This document shows positions 8,645 to 16,981 of a DNA stretch of 22,503 nt, piece after piece (position 1 is the first letter of the stretch; each line of letters opens with the position of its first letter). Under the pieces are notes generated by a model that ran no database searches, had not been told where the DNA came from, and saw nothing but the letters and a program-made list of their open reading frames with translations. The stretch lies in contig SSNU01000232.1 in the NCBI GenBank assembly GCA_012064415.1, positions 1 to 22,503 of the forward strand. The letters are read 5' to 3'. Made by a program: the position numbers and the translations under genes. This DNA is from Gyrodactylus bullatarudis. Its lineage: Eukaryota > Platyhelminthes > Monogenea > Gyrodactylidea > Gyrodactylidae.

Positions 8645-9085
8645 ATGACTGTATTTCAGTTCGTAGAAAAAGTAAAGGAATACCAAGTAGGGTCCAGACA
8701 AATGATATTATTAGATTTCAACGCATTATTCCCTAATATCCCTATAGAAGAAACACTAAACATCATTGAGACATACATCAATGACAATAGAGACAGCTTT
8801 GAGTTAACTAGCAAAGAAATAGTCAAAATATTAAGAATTCGTTGTAAAAACGTACCTATTTCAATCCAGGATCAGTTATAAATCCAAAAAGATGGGATTG
8901 CCATGGGATCTCCACTCAGCCCGATGTTAGCGGATATTTTCTTAAGGTACTTAAAAAAGAACAAAATGGAAAATTTTATTGAAAGATACACAGATATGTA
9001 TGTCAGATACGTAGATCATACCTTTATTGTGATGAAACAAGAAGCCTCCATTAGGGGTCTCAAAAAATACATCATAAATACATAA
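8645..9085 (+). pseudogene. Penelope-like reverse transcriptase fragment
   Basis: The plus-strand frame carries the palm of a Penelope-like reverse transcriptase: MILLDFNALFPNIPIEETL (motif A, catalytic Asp), GIAMGSPLSPMLADIFL (motif B), and YVRYVDHTFIVM (motif C, where the second Asp of YVDD is His). One in-frame TAA at 8879-8881 precedes IQKDGIAMG; it probably replaced a Tyr codon. The frame is otherwise open to 9085, but recognisable protein ends near 9050, where the AT-rich segment starting AGGGGTCTCAAA begins. The fingers domain and N-terminus are missing. The lost Asp and the stop make it inactive. Confidence 0.8.
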
Positions 9086-9150
9086 TTAATTGATGATGTT
9101 AGGCATGTATAAATATAATGTATTAATACGAGTAATTAATTGACCATGTA
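9053..9150. other. AT-rich segment beginning with AGGGGTCTCAAA, interrupted by piggyBac
   Basis: It begins with the 12-mer also found at 3952 and truncates the Penelope fragment. It is AT-rich and noncoding, and its continuation may be the sequence after the piggyBac element (from 11223). It could be a terminus of a small non-autonomous element; no matching inverted end was found. Confidence 0.35.
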
Positions 9151-9166
9151 TTAACCCTCACCCGGT
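9151..9166. repeat. piggyBac left TTAA and terminal inverted repeat
   Basis: TTAA at 9151-9154 followed by CCCTCACCCGGT. Confidence 0.95.
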
Positions 9167-9195
9167 CAACCTAAAATATTGCATAGATGGTTTTT

Positions 9196-9212
9196 GGGGT
9201 CTTGAACACCCC
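9196..9212. repeat. piggyBac subterminal palindrome, left
   Basis: GGGGTCTTGAACACCCC can fold into a short hairpin. It lies about 35 bp downstream of the transposase stop and is the inverted counterpart of GGGGTGTGTTAGACCCC at 11186-11202. A similar hairpin sits at the same place in the old remnant at 1115. Confidence 0.75.
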
Positions 9213-9247
9213 ATCAGTAAAAATTAGAATTCGAAAGTGTAAATAAT

Positions 9248-10854
9248 TTATTTTGCACTACAATTAATACATAAATTAATCATGTGTTCAGAACATACAC
9301 TAGAACATTCAATGCATTTTGTTTTAACTTTACGATCATTTTTTCTAGGACATTATGTGCATCTAGAAGGTTTCTCAGCAAATTTTTGGCTAGGATCATT
9401 CAACCTCTACGTTTAGAGTTGATTTCTTGATGATTGGCAGGTCTTTTTGTTGAGTTCTGCATCATTTTTTCACTCAGCTCTTTCAAAAATATTCTACGAG
9501 CTTGTTTTTTATTTTTATGGAGGAATTCTGGCCACTTCAAACAGTAAAGAACATATGAGTTGTAGGATGCTATGTCTAGAAGATTCCAGAAGAAAGTTAG
9601 TGGCCATCTAAATGTTTTTCTTCTGCAACTATAGTTTCCAACTAATTGATCTAAAACATCCACTCCACCTTTTGATTCATTATAGTATTGTATGATTTCA
9701 GGTGCTTTATGAATTTGTTCTGACTCAATTTCTCGATGAAGAGTTGAAAGCATGACAACCGGTTTATTTTTCTTTTTTGCATATCTGAACAAAGTTGCAT
9801 CTTCTTCAAAGATATATTGCTTGGTATCAGGTTCAATTTTTATAGATTGATATTCTTTTGGCAAGAAAGTCCGATTTCTTCTAACTGTGCCAACGAATGT
9901 AGATTTTTTCGACAGCAAATACTTAGCTAACTCCATAGAACTGAAAAAGTTATCAGCGATTATTGTTCTCCCAGCATTTAGAAATGGATAAACGAGCTCT
10001 TTGACGACTCTAGTTCCTTGTCCTTTATCTGTGACACCTTTTTCCTTTCCAGCATAGATTTGGGCGTTTAGAAGATAAGAATTCTTTGAGTCACAGGCGG
10101 CCCATAATTTTATACCGTACTTGCCTGGCTTAGAGGGTATATACATTTTGAATTTCACAGCCCCTCGAAAACTTATCAACTGCTCGTCGACTGTAATTTG
10201 ATCTGAAGGAACAAAAGCTTTTCGACAGTTTTGTAGAAATTCTTCAAAAATGCATCTAACGGGTGCAATCCGATCTCTATCTGAACCTGTTAGTCAAGTA
10301 CATTTGTCATCAAATCTGATGAATCGTTTTATTATTTTGAAGCGGGAATAAGACATGGCATTTTCTACTTTCTCCGAAGAGTATTCAGTTGACCACATTT
10401 CTGATAGCTCCATATTTTTTTGCTTCGATACACCAAAATAAATGCAGATTCCAATCCAAATTCTAATTTCTGTGACAGTTATTTCTGATGCTACTGTATT
10501 TTGTGTCCTCATGTACTTGTTTGAATATTGAGCAATATTTTCAAGCATACTTTTAGTTATCAGGAGGTCAAAAAAGTCATAATGATCAACAGCCCTTCTT
10601 GAATAAGTAGTGAGACCAGATCCAAAATTGCATAAGTTTGAGGTCTTGGTTTTGGTTTTTCTATGGGGGTTATACGAATACTCATAGTTTCCACATTTTG
10701 ATAGTAATTTATCAGATCTGGGTCTTTCGATTATGGTACTATTTAGAATGATCTCTTCAATTGAACTCGTTTCTGTATCGGTTTCGTGAATCTGAAAATC
10801 TTCATTATCTGAATTTTCTTCCGGCACACTAAATTCATCTTCTGAGTTGGACAT
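9248..10854 (-). pseudogene. piggyBac transposase, nearly complete, three lesions
   Basis: DDD transposase (DDE_Tnp_1_7) that excises its element cleanly from TTAA. It starts with ATG at 10854 and an acidic N-terminus (MSNSEDEFSVPEENSDNEDF), normal for the family. The core keeps VDEQLISFRG (first Asp), IIADNFFSS (second Asp) and SKGGVDVLDQLVGNYSC (third and fourth Asp), then RRKTFRWPLTFFWNLLDIA. After a frameshift near 9400 comes the C-terminal cysteine-rich domain: SRCT, a stop at 9353-9355, CPRKNDRK, KCIECSSVCSEH and CINC, ending at TAA 9248-9250. Other damage is one in-frame TGA at 10294-10296, just before LTGSDRDRIAP, where the family commonly has Arg (CGA to TGA fits). About 535 codons, the usual length. 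Confidence 0.94.
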
Positions 10855-11002
10855 ATCACTTTGAAATTGTTTCGAACATTATTTGAAACTTGAGCAAAAG
10901 TATCGTCTTGTCTGTTCATTATATAGAAGAAAAATGATGGAAAAAATCTAACAGACTATCAATCTTACGATTATCCAATAGAAAAGAGGATCGGTTGGTA
11001 AT

Positions 11003-11202
11003 GGGGTGTTCACAACCCCTTATATCAACTACGTAAATAAAAGTTTAGCCTCTTATTTTGGTTGTGCGAAAGAATAAAAAAAATAAATAGGAAAACATCA
11101 AAAGTATAAACAAATAACGAATTAAAAAAACAATCCCAAAAAAATATCTTGAAATAAAAATTTCATGAAGGATTGAAGTTCATTTGGGGTGTGTTAGACC
11201 CC
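11003..11202. repeat. piggyBac subterminal palindromes, right
   Basis: GGGGTGTTCACAACCCC (11003-11019) and GGGGTGTGTTAGACCCC (11186-11202). The first lies about 150 bp upstream of the transposase start, the second just inside the terminal repeat. They are plausible transposase-binding or promoter-region sites. Confidence 0.65.
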
Positions 11203-11206
11203 AGAA

Positions 11207-11222
11207 ACCGGGTGAGGGTTAA
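11207..11222. repeat. piggyBac right terminal inverted repeat and TTAA
   Basis: ACCGGGTGAGGG (11207-11218) followed by TTAA (11219-11222). Confidence 0.95.
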
Positions 11223-11353
11223 TACATCCTAAAATTAATACACTTTTAAACACAAATATTTTATACAGTCATCAAATGTATATTAAACATTCGTGTGATT
11301 TAACCAATAAGAATTCAGTTATTCAGGGCATTGGTTATTTGTGATGATGATTC

Positions 11354-11617
11354 ATGAATCATGACATTTTTATTCTTTTCCCTAATGTCATTGAAATGGT
11401 TTCCTGGATCTGGTCTTATTTTGAAAAAAATAAATCTCTTTCAACAGTCAATGCAATGAGACACGTCAATACAAAACACCCTGAATTAATAGACGCTTCA
11501 AAGTTACATCCTCCAAAACAAGAAGAGCATGATAATTTGCTCCTTGATTTGATATTATCAAACATCTTACATCTTTTAACATTTTGTTCTGTTCACCACA
11601 TTCAAAAATTAAAATGA
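11354..11617 (+). pseudogene. possible BED-type zinc-finger remnant
   Basis: 87 codons open on the plus strand. SWIWSYFEKNK followed by STVNAMRHVNTKHPELID resembles the start (W-x-x-F) and end (S-T-x-N-x-x-R-H-x-x-x-x-H-P) of a BED finger, as found at the N-terminus of hAT transposases. The central C-x2-C segment is absent, as if deleted. The rest (HPPKQEEHDNLLLDLILSNI) is unrecognised. No hAT catalytic part follows before the Tigger gene on the other strand. A chance frame is possible. Confidence 0.3.
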
Positions 11618-11839
11618 GTCAAGCTTATCTGTTGTTTTATGTCAACATTTTTGTTCTTGTTAATCACTCAAGGGGCTTCTGATTTTTTTCGGGGTTCTTG
11701 AAAAAACAAACATCTCAAGTAGATCATGTTTTCTTTCAATTGTTCAGATGTTTTTTTTCATTTGTTCAATCGAATAAACTCTCAATCACCAAAAAATCAC
11801 ATTCAAAAATTAAAAATTCTCCCTAGCTAGTCAAGGGTT

Positions 11840-13223
11840 TTATTCATCATAGTCAATAAAGTGATTATCATCTTCAACCTCCGCTTCCGGCATTTCACAA
11901 GCTTTTAAGAGGTTTATGGAGCCTTTTAAGTTCAAAATTGTCAGAGAATTGATCAAGTAATTCACATCAGCCTGGATATCCATCAATAAAGGACGATTAT
12001 CTTCTTCTGGTATTGTGATAAGTCGCGACCTGTACCAACATTTTTGAATTGTTTCCTGGCTGATTCAATCCCAGCATTCGATTGCTGCGGTTAGAATCTC
12101 AGAAATCTTCACACCTTTGGAAAAATCTTTCAGCCGTATGTTCTTCGTTCTTCTAATCTGGTCGATCTTCTTCGTATATAAGCATTTGAACTTTCGCACA
12201 ATACCTGCATCAATCGGTTGAATAATTGCCGTACTATTGGCGGGAAACATGATAAGCTAAAAAAATATTTTTTTAAACATGACAAAATTTTCAGAATATA
12301 ACAACTTACTTCTATGTTGTCCAAATATCTCTGAAGAACTTAGGGCTGACCATGTCCTCTTGCTCCATCAATAAAGAGTAAATTTTTGCGATTCTCCAAC
12401 TTGAGGCGTTCGTCCCAATCAATGAGAAAATCTATAAAGACATCTTGATTTATTCAAGCTGAAGCATTAGCTGTATAATCAACTTTATCAAAGATGTCAT
12501 CTCTATAGCGCAAATCTCTTGGACAATGAGATTTTCCTATCACAAAGAGTTTCTTCTTTTCCCCAGAAGCACTGCAAGCAAATATAATTGTCAGTCTCTC
12601 TTTATTGAAAAAATTTTTAATTCGTGCTCTAATTCGTAATAAATGAAACTTACATTTTTTAGCCAGAAAACGGTTCCTAGATTCATAGAGGAACCATGCA
12701 GCTTCATCAAGATTCCAAATGTCTTTCTTCTGGTATCCTCTAATCATACCTGGCACACGGGAGAGGGATACTTCAATATTTTCCATAGGGGCACTCAGCC
12801 TTTCACCAGACATCTGTAAAAACCAAAAATTTACAGCAAATAACCATTCAATTAAACAGTAGGCTTACTTTTCGCAATGACAAATGGTGGAATTTGCAAA
12901 ATCTCTTGATGAAGGATGAAGATGCTTTGAAATCCATCCAAATTGTGCTGGTTTGCTAAATTGATAGACATATCCCTGACTTCTGCAAGGCTGAGATATT
13001 CATCGTTCTGATCAAATTGCTGGAAAAGACTTTGAGAAAGTACACTTTCCTTCAAAATGTCTGATTTCTTAGCCTTCAGTCTTCGATTGGTCAGAGGAAA
13101 CCAGTTTCGTTTTGAATATCTCTTGAAATTTTGCTCGAGGCAAGGATATCTCTTTTTTCAATTGTCACCAATTAAACCAGCGATAAGTTGACGAAGACAA
13201 ATGGATCTTCTTGAACTAGTATA
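11840..13223 (-). pseudogene. Tigger/pogo-like transposase gene with four short introns
   Basis: DDD transposase of the pogo/Tigger group. Exons on the minus strand: 13223-12869, 12813-12654, about 12599-12310, and 12256-11840. The introns at 12814-12868 (55 nt), about 12600-12653 (54) and 12257-12309 (53) have GTAAG donors and AG acceptors, and joining their exons restores family motifs. A fourth of the same type (13224-13270, 47 nt) precedes the gene. In order: a CENP-B-type helix-turn-helix (LAEVRDMSINLANQHNLDGF, then after a one-base shift FKASSSFIKRFCKFHHLSL), GERLSAPMEN, DIWNLDEAAWFL (first Asp), ERLTIIFACSASGEK, FVIGKSHCPRDL, LLFIDGARGH (second Asp), DNIE joined to LIMFPANSTAIIQPIDAGIV (third Asp), then an acidic tail ending FIDYDE at TAA 11840. 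In-frame stops at about 12455, 12340, 12065 and 13155 show it is dead. Its upstream side abuts the integrase element. Confidence 0.82.
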
Positions 13224-13270
13224 CTAAAAAAACCATTATAACAATTTTAAATTAGTGTAAGAGAACTTAC

Positions 13271-13418
13271 CTTAGGCAGGAAAAATGTTACGAATTTCTT
13301 CCCTAAATTGTTCACTTTTGGAAAGTGAAGCTTTTGAATTCGATCCACAATTAAAGACTGCTTATAAAAACCACCACTTTGCAGACAGATTTTAAGATGT
13401 ACGAGCCTCTGTTTTATA
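13271..13418 (-). other. unassigned exon-like stretch cut by the integrase element
   Basis: The minus-strand frame from the insertion point to a clean donor at 13270 (CCTAAG then GTAAGTTC) reads KQSLIVDRIQKLHFPKVNNL and on to FVTFFLP. The 47-nt intron 13224-13270 joins it to the first Tigger exon. It could be an N-terminal exon of that gene or a host exon. Its 5' part would lie beyond the inserted element, past 15783, but I could not trace it there. Confidence 0.28.
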
Positions 13419-13422
13419 CATA
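13419..13422. repeat. 4-bp target-site duplication, left (integrase element)
   Basis: CATA, repeated directly at 15780-15783, immediately outside the TGTTGTGCCC ends. Confidence 0.8.
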
Positions 13423-13692
13423 TGTTGTGCCCAGTAGGAAGTTGCCCCAAGTAGGAAGAAAATTTACTCTTACTTGGGCTGCCCCAAGTAGGAAGATTTA
13501 TTTTGGTCTATGCTTTATTGACCTTTAGCATACATTAAATTTTATCACATACACATCCATGTATTTACAACCATCAGGCCTTCCCTTGTGTTCTTGCCAA
13601 TAATACATCCCTTCCCCCTTCTCTTCTTTAGTTGATTGACAAGTGATTGCAGGCATCTCATGCCTCCTCTCCTTCCTATTACCTAACTCAAG
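13423..13692 (+). repeat. left terminal inverted repeat of the integrase element
   Basis: From about 13485 to 13692 it matches the reverse complement of 15553-15766 with a few differences (for example CACATACACATCC against CACACACACACCC). At its tip it has about 50 extra bases: TGTTGTGCCCAGTAGGAAG, then TTGCCCCAAGTAGGAAG, then the inverted unit CTTACTTGGGC, then GCCCCAAGTAGGAAG again. The other end has a single unit. Confidence 0.88.
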
Positions 13693-13981
13693 TGTCAGCC
13701 ATTCCCCCGTGTTCTTTCCAATAATATTTTGCTTCATTCAAAAATGTGTATTCTGTTTTCTACTCTTATCATAGGTATTACCCTCCCCCTCTCGTAAAGG
13801 AGAGTCTCAAAAAACCATGTTCAACGCTTGAATGATATCTTAATTATAATTATCCTTAAAAATTGTAGTTTTCAAGAACAAGAACTTGATCTAAAACTAA
13901 AAACAACTACTTGCTCTTTCAAGTGTTTTTAAGTGTTTGGTTCTTTGGGCTTCAAAAATAGGAAGAATATCACTCAAGAAA

Positions 13982-15511
13982 TTATTTATTTTTGCATGAA
14001 AGTGAGTTATGACATTTCGATGTGCACAATCGGTTTAATTTTCGACAGTTGCATTTGAAGCTGTCACAACCTGTCTTACAATTGCATTTAGTGAAGCCTT
14101 GACCACCAGACCTCGACAGAATGGTGCTAGCTGTTTTAACACTGATATTGGAGTTGGATCCATTATTTTCGATAGGAATCGTTAGCTTAATTGTTTTTGC
14201 ATGGGGTTAGTTGAGACCTTGAAAACCATCCCTTTATTTCACCAACTTCAGTACTGACTTTGGAATTTCCACTTTTTTCTGCAATCACTAACCCAACCAA
14301 ATTCTTGTCGTCAGTTTTTCCTCTATCAATTTCAGGAATAGGAAGAATAACAGAGTCATTTAGAGAAATTTCTGGAATTTTTTGATCATTTAGCATCTTC
14401 TTGGCATTTTCATTCATTGATTCGCGACAAAATTTTCTTATCTGATAAAGCATCTATTCGAAAATCTGAAGGAAGATAATTAGAATTATTATATAAAAAT
14501 TTTGAGTCAACTTACTAGGTTGAATTTCCTCTAGGCTTTCATCAAAAATAGTCTGTGAAATCGTCGTTAATGGAATCGATTTGTCCTAAATTTGAATCTT
14601 GACCAAACACTGCCTTGTAGGGACTCATTCCGATTGTCCGGTGATATCGCTGTTTTTTGATTCTTTGAATTTCACTTAATTTTGACCCACTAAAAGCTGT
14701 CATTAACGGCCATCCATTTGCGAACCATGTCTTCAATATCTCTGTTTGCTCTCTCAACTGACCCTTGACTCTGACTATGACGAGGTTTACCATGTATAAT
14801 CTTCATGGGAAAATATTCTTCTGCTAATATGTTAAATTCAGTATTAACAAATTCCCTGCCATTGTCAGAGTGTAATATTTTGGGTGGTCCAAAGTCATTG
14901 AAAATCATCCTGATTTTATCACAAACCTCTGAAGCTGTTTTGGTTTTTAATGGTCTTAAAAGGACGAATTTGGTTAGATGGTCTTGGTAAACCATCAAAA
15001 ATTTATATTCACCGTCTGGAGCACTTTGATAATCAATCAAGTCTATCTGGGCCCTTGAGTTGAAATCATTGGTTACAATCGGCTTAACAACAATGTCTTT
15101 CTTCTTAGTTGATCTATTTTTGACACATATAGGACATAACGAAATAAACAAATTGATTTGACTTCTGGTAATATTCTTGAAATGTTTATCAATTTCTAAT
15201 TTAGTCTGTTTCTCGCCAGCATGCAGCATAAATTCGTGGGCTTTAGAAATGACATCGTAAACATCGGATAGTTTAACAAAACGTTTCTCATTGTCTCCTT
15301 GAATTTTTGAATAAATCCATTCGATTTCATCTATTTCAATCACACCCTTCGACGCTTTGATCTTGCTGATTGTACCAGTTTTAGTCTCATAAGACCATGG
15401 AAACTTTATTTTATCAATAATACTTGAATATTCTTCATCTTGAATGATAGCAGAATTATGCGAGTTACTGATTTGAAGATGACTGTAGAATTGTGCCTTG
15501 CTATCTGTCAT
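13982..15511 (-). pseudogene. KRBA2-like integrase of the Ginger-like element
   Basis: The integrase would insert its own element. ATG at 15511 (MTDSKAQFYSHLQISNSHNS) lies about 40 bp inside the right inverted repeat. Residues 92-129 form an H2C2 zinc finger (H92, H97, C126, C129). The rve core follows: RAQIDLIDYQS (first Asp, 157 or 160), ILHSDNGREF (D216) and SQGSVERANRD (E253), a DD(36)E triad, with the family signature HGKPRHSQSQGSVER. The frame is uninterrupted for 273 codons, then shifts by one base in a T-run near 14692 and continues SGSKLSEIQRIKKQRYHRTI and MSPYKAVFG. A 50-nt GT-AG intron lies at 14466-14515. Beyond it come ILPIPEIDRGKTDD and GWFSRSQL, the C-terminal beta module. After a shift near 14185 comes a tail with CNCKTGC, KCNCRKLNRLCTSKCHN and CKNK before TAA 13982. 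All domains are present; the frame breaks make it inactive as it stands. Confidence 0.9.
14466..14515 (-). other. 50-nt spliceosomal intron in the integrase gene
   Basis: Donor GTAAGTTGACTC at 14515 and acceptor CTTATCTTCCTTCAG-type end at 14466 (read as TTCCTTCAG). It separates IFDESLEEIQP from the downstream exon. The size matches the 47-62 nt introns elsewhere in the window. Confidence 0.6.
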
Positions 15512-15552
15512 TTGAAATTTTGATTTCGATTTTGAAATTGTAAGAATTTAAT

Positions 15553-15779
15553 ACTCGAGCTAGGTAATAGGGAGGAGAGGAGGCATGAAACTGAGATGCC
15601 TGCAATCACTTGTCAATCAACTAAAGAAGAGAAGGGGGGGAAAAGATATATTATTGGGAAGAACACAAGGGAAGGCCTGATGGTTATAAATACATGGGTG
15701 TGTGTGTGATAAAATTTAATGTATGCTAAAGGTCAATAAAGCATAGACCAAAATAAATCTTCCTACTTGGGGCACAACA
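15553..15779 (-). repeat. right terminal inverted repeat of the integrase element
   Basis: 227 bp, inverted match of the left end, beginning (read inward) TGTTGTGCCCCAAGTAGGAA. It carries a single copy of the GCCCCAAGTAGGAAG unit, and ends about 40 bp before the integrase start codon. Confidence 0.9.
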
Positions 15780-15783
15780 CATA
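15780..15783. repeat. 4-bp target-site duplication, right (integrase element)
   Basis: CATA, direct copy of 13419-13422. Confidence 0.8.
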
Positions 15784-15844
15784 CACGAAGATGTAAATAT
15801 GTATAGTCCATATTTGCTAATTGGCGTTGAATCTTGCTTAAAAC

Positions 15845-16464
15845 TTAGTAAAAGTCTACTTTTGATTTTTGCAGCAAGTTCTCTCGCGACAAAAAGTCTA
15901 ACTTTTTAAATGAACCAGTTTCATACGCAACAGGAATGAGCTAATAAATTTAAATTGAAAATTTATTTTAGAAATATTGATCCATTAATAAAAATTACTC
16001 ACTCTAAGATTTGACCAAACAACGGATATTCTCTGAATCTGTGTAGCATAGCAGGAATCTTTAGAGTATAAAAAGACACTAAATTCATTTGATTCCGAGA
16101 AATTCCTCAGAACAGTAATGATTTTGGAGAAAACCAGGTGAACACTTGTAGAAAGAATAACAGGCAATCCTGGAATATACTTGTTCGAATAGTACCTTTG
16201 AAAAGACGAGTCACTACTCAAGATATTCAAGCACACACAGAATTTGGTGTCTTGGTAAATTACTGAAACGTTCAACAAATATAAACTGCATCTTCCACAA
16301 CTGATGTCTCTGTTACGAAGGATAGTAAGAACTTGAGCAACAAGCTTAAAATTTAGATTAGATAAAATCATTTAAACTTCCATAAATTATTAACTTACAT
16401 TGTTTTGGCGATGATATGATTCACGTAATTTATCAAAAACGTCCGAAAATCCGCTTAAAATCAT
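15845..16464 (-). CDS. three-exon gene, 167-residue protein of unknown function
   Basis: Exons on the minus strand: 16464-16399 (22 codons from ATG), 16344-16003 (114 codons), 15940-15845 (31 codons plus TAA). The introns of 54 nt (16345-16398) and 62 nt (15941-16002) begin GTAAGT and GTGAGT, end AAG and TAG, and both are phase 0. The start is MILSGFSDVFDKLRESYHRQ; an in-frame stop lies upstream of this ATG. The middle has LTILRNRDISCGRCSLYLLN, KFCVC, SNKYIPGLPVILSTSVHLVF and NEFSVFLYSKDS; the end is SRENLLQKSKVDFY. I cannot assign it. The alternation of short hydrophobic strands with a G-L-P turn is compatible with an OB-fold, a weak impression only. No lesion is visible, unlike every transposon gene here, so it may be a live host gene. 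Its stop lies 60 bp from the integrase element. Confidence 0.55.
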
Positions 16465-16981
16465 ATTTGTAGATATATAAGAAGAATTTTTATTCACTAA
16501 ATGTACATTTCTTTATGGTTCATCAGTAGTGACACAAATAATGACTAAAGTTTGAAGTTCATTGAAAGTAATATTTTACAATTTTTGAAAGAAATAGTAA
16601 AAGTTGAAGAAAATTAGGGTAAATGTAAGCTAAAAAAACACCAAAACTCTTCAATAAATAGCAACAGTGAAGAGAAAAGTGAAAAAGCTCACATAAGCCA
16701 GGGTAACTGAAGGTTATAGGAATAATTTTTCTGAACACACAGATTTGGCTTAAAGTGAATTTTTGACCATGGCTGAGAATCCTAATATTGCCTTAAGTTT
16801 TAATAAATTTTATTATAAAACTAATTTTAGATCATTTTTCACACATTCCCTATTATTCTTGCATGAATATGAATTGTTCATAAAAATTGCTGAAATTAGA
16901 GTTAATGAAAATTAAATTTACTATACATTATATATTCGCTTAGTCAGACTGGATTCAATTTGAAATTTTCAAAGGCTCTTT
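16465..16981. other. gene-free stretch upstream of the three-exon gene
   Basis: AT-rich, with no coding frame or recognised repeat. If the three-exon gene is real, its promoter and 5' leader should lie here; no distinctive core-promoter element stands out. Confidence 0.4.

Larger units (their letters stand above)
9155..11218 (-). mobile_element. full-length piggyBac transposon (2064 bp)
   Basis: The ends are CCCTCACCCGGT (9155-9166) and its inverted copy ACCGGGTGAGGG (11207-11218), each flanked by TTAA (9151-9154 and 11219-11222), the invariant piggyBac target. Inside each end lies a GGGGT...ACCCC palindrome that matches its partner in inverted orientation (9196-9212 with 11186-11202), plus a third at 11003-11019. 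A single transposase gene occupies the middle on the minus strand. Intact ends with few coding lesions point to a fairly recent insertion that could still be moved by a related transposase. Confidence 0.96.
13423..15779 (-). mobile_element. Ginger-like integrase-coding DNA transposon (2357 bp)
   Basis: The element starts TGTTGTGCCC at 13423 and ends GGGCACAACA at 15779, flanked by the direct repeat CATA. Long inverted repeats (13423-13692 and 15553-15779) enclose one minus-strand gene for a KRBA2-type integrase. No LTR, reverse transcriptase, RNase H or protease is present, so it is not a retrotransposon. Inverted repeats beginning TGT, a retroviral-type integrase and 4-bp duplications together define Ginger-class DNA transposons. 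Assignment to that class is inference from structure; I could not compare with named families. Confidence 0.86.

Noticed and set aside
13525..13737. 70-codon minus-strand frame within the left repeat of the integrase element
   Set aside because: It lies wholly in the terminal inverted repeat, has no recognisable domain, and its inverted counterpart does not keep it open.
14805..14990. Plus-strand frame of 61 codons
   Set aside because: Antisense shadow of the integrase core.
13423..15779. Interpretation of the integrase gene as part of an LTR retrotransposon or endogenous retrovirus
   Set aside because: The flanking repeats are inverted, not direct, and no reverse transcriptase, RNase H, protease, gag or envelope sequence is present.
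15845..16464. Assignment of the three-exon gene to ZSWIM7, Rev7/HORMA or POT1
   Set aside because: I compared remembered motif layouts; each shares only a few scattered residues. An OB-fold is kept only as a weak remark.
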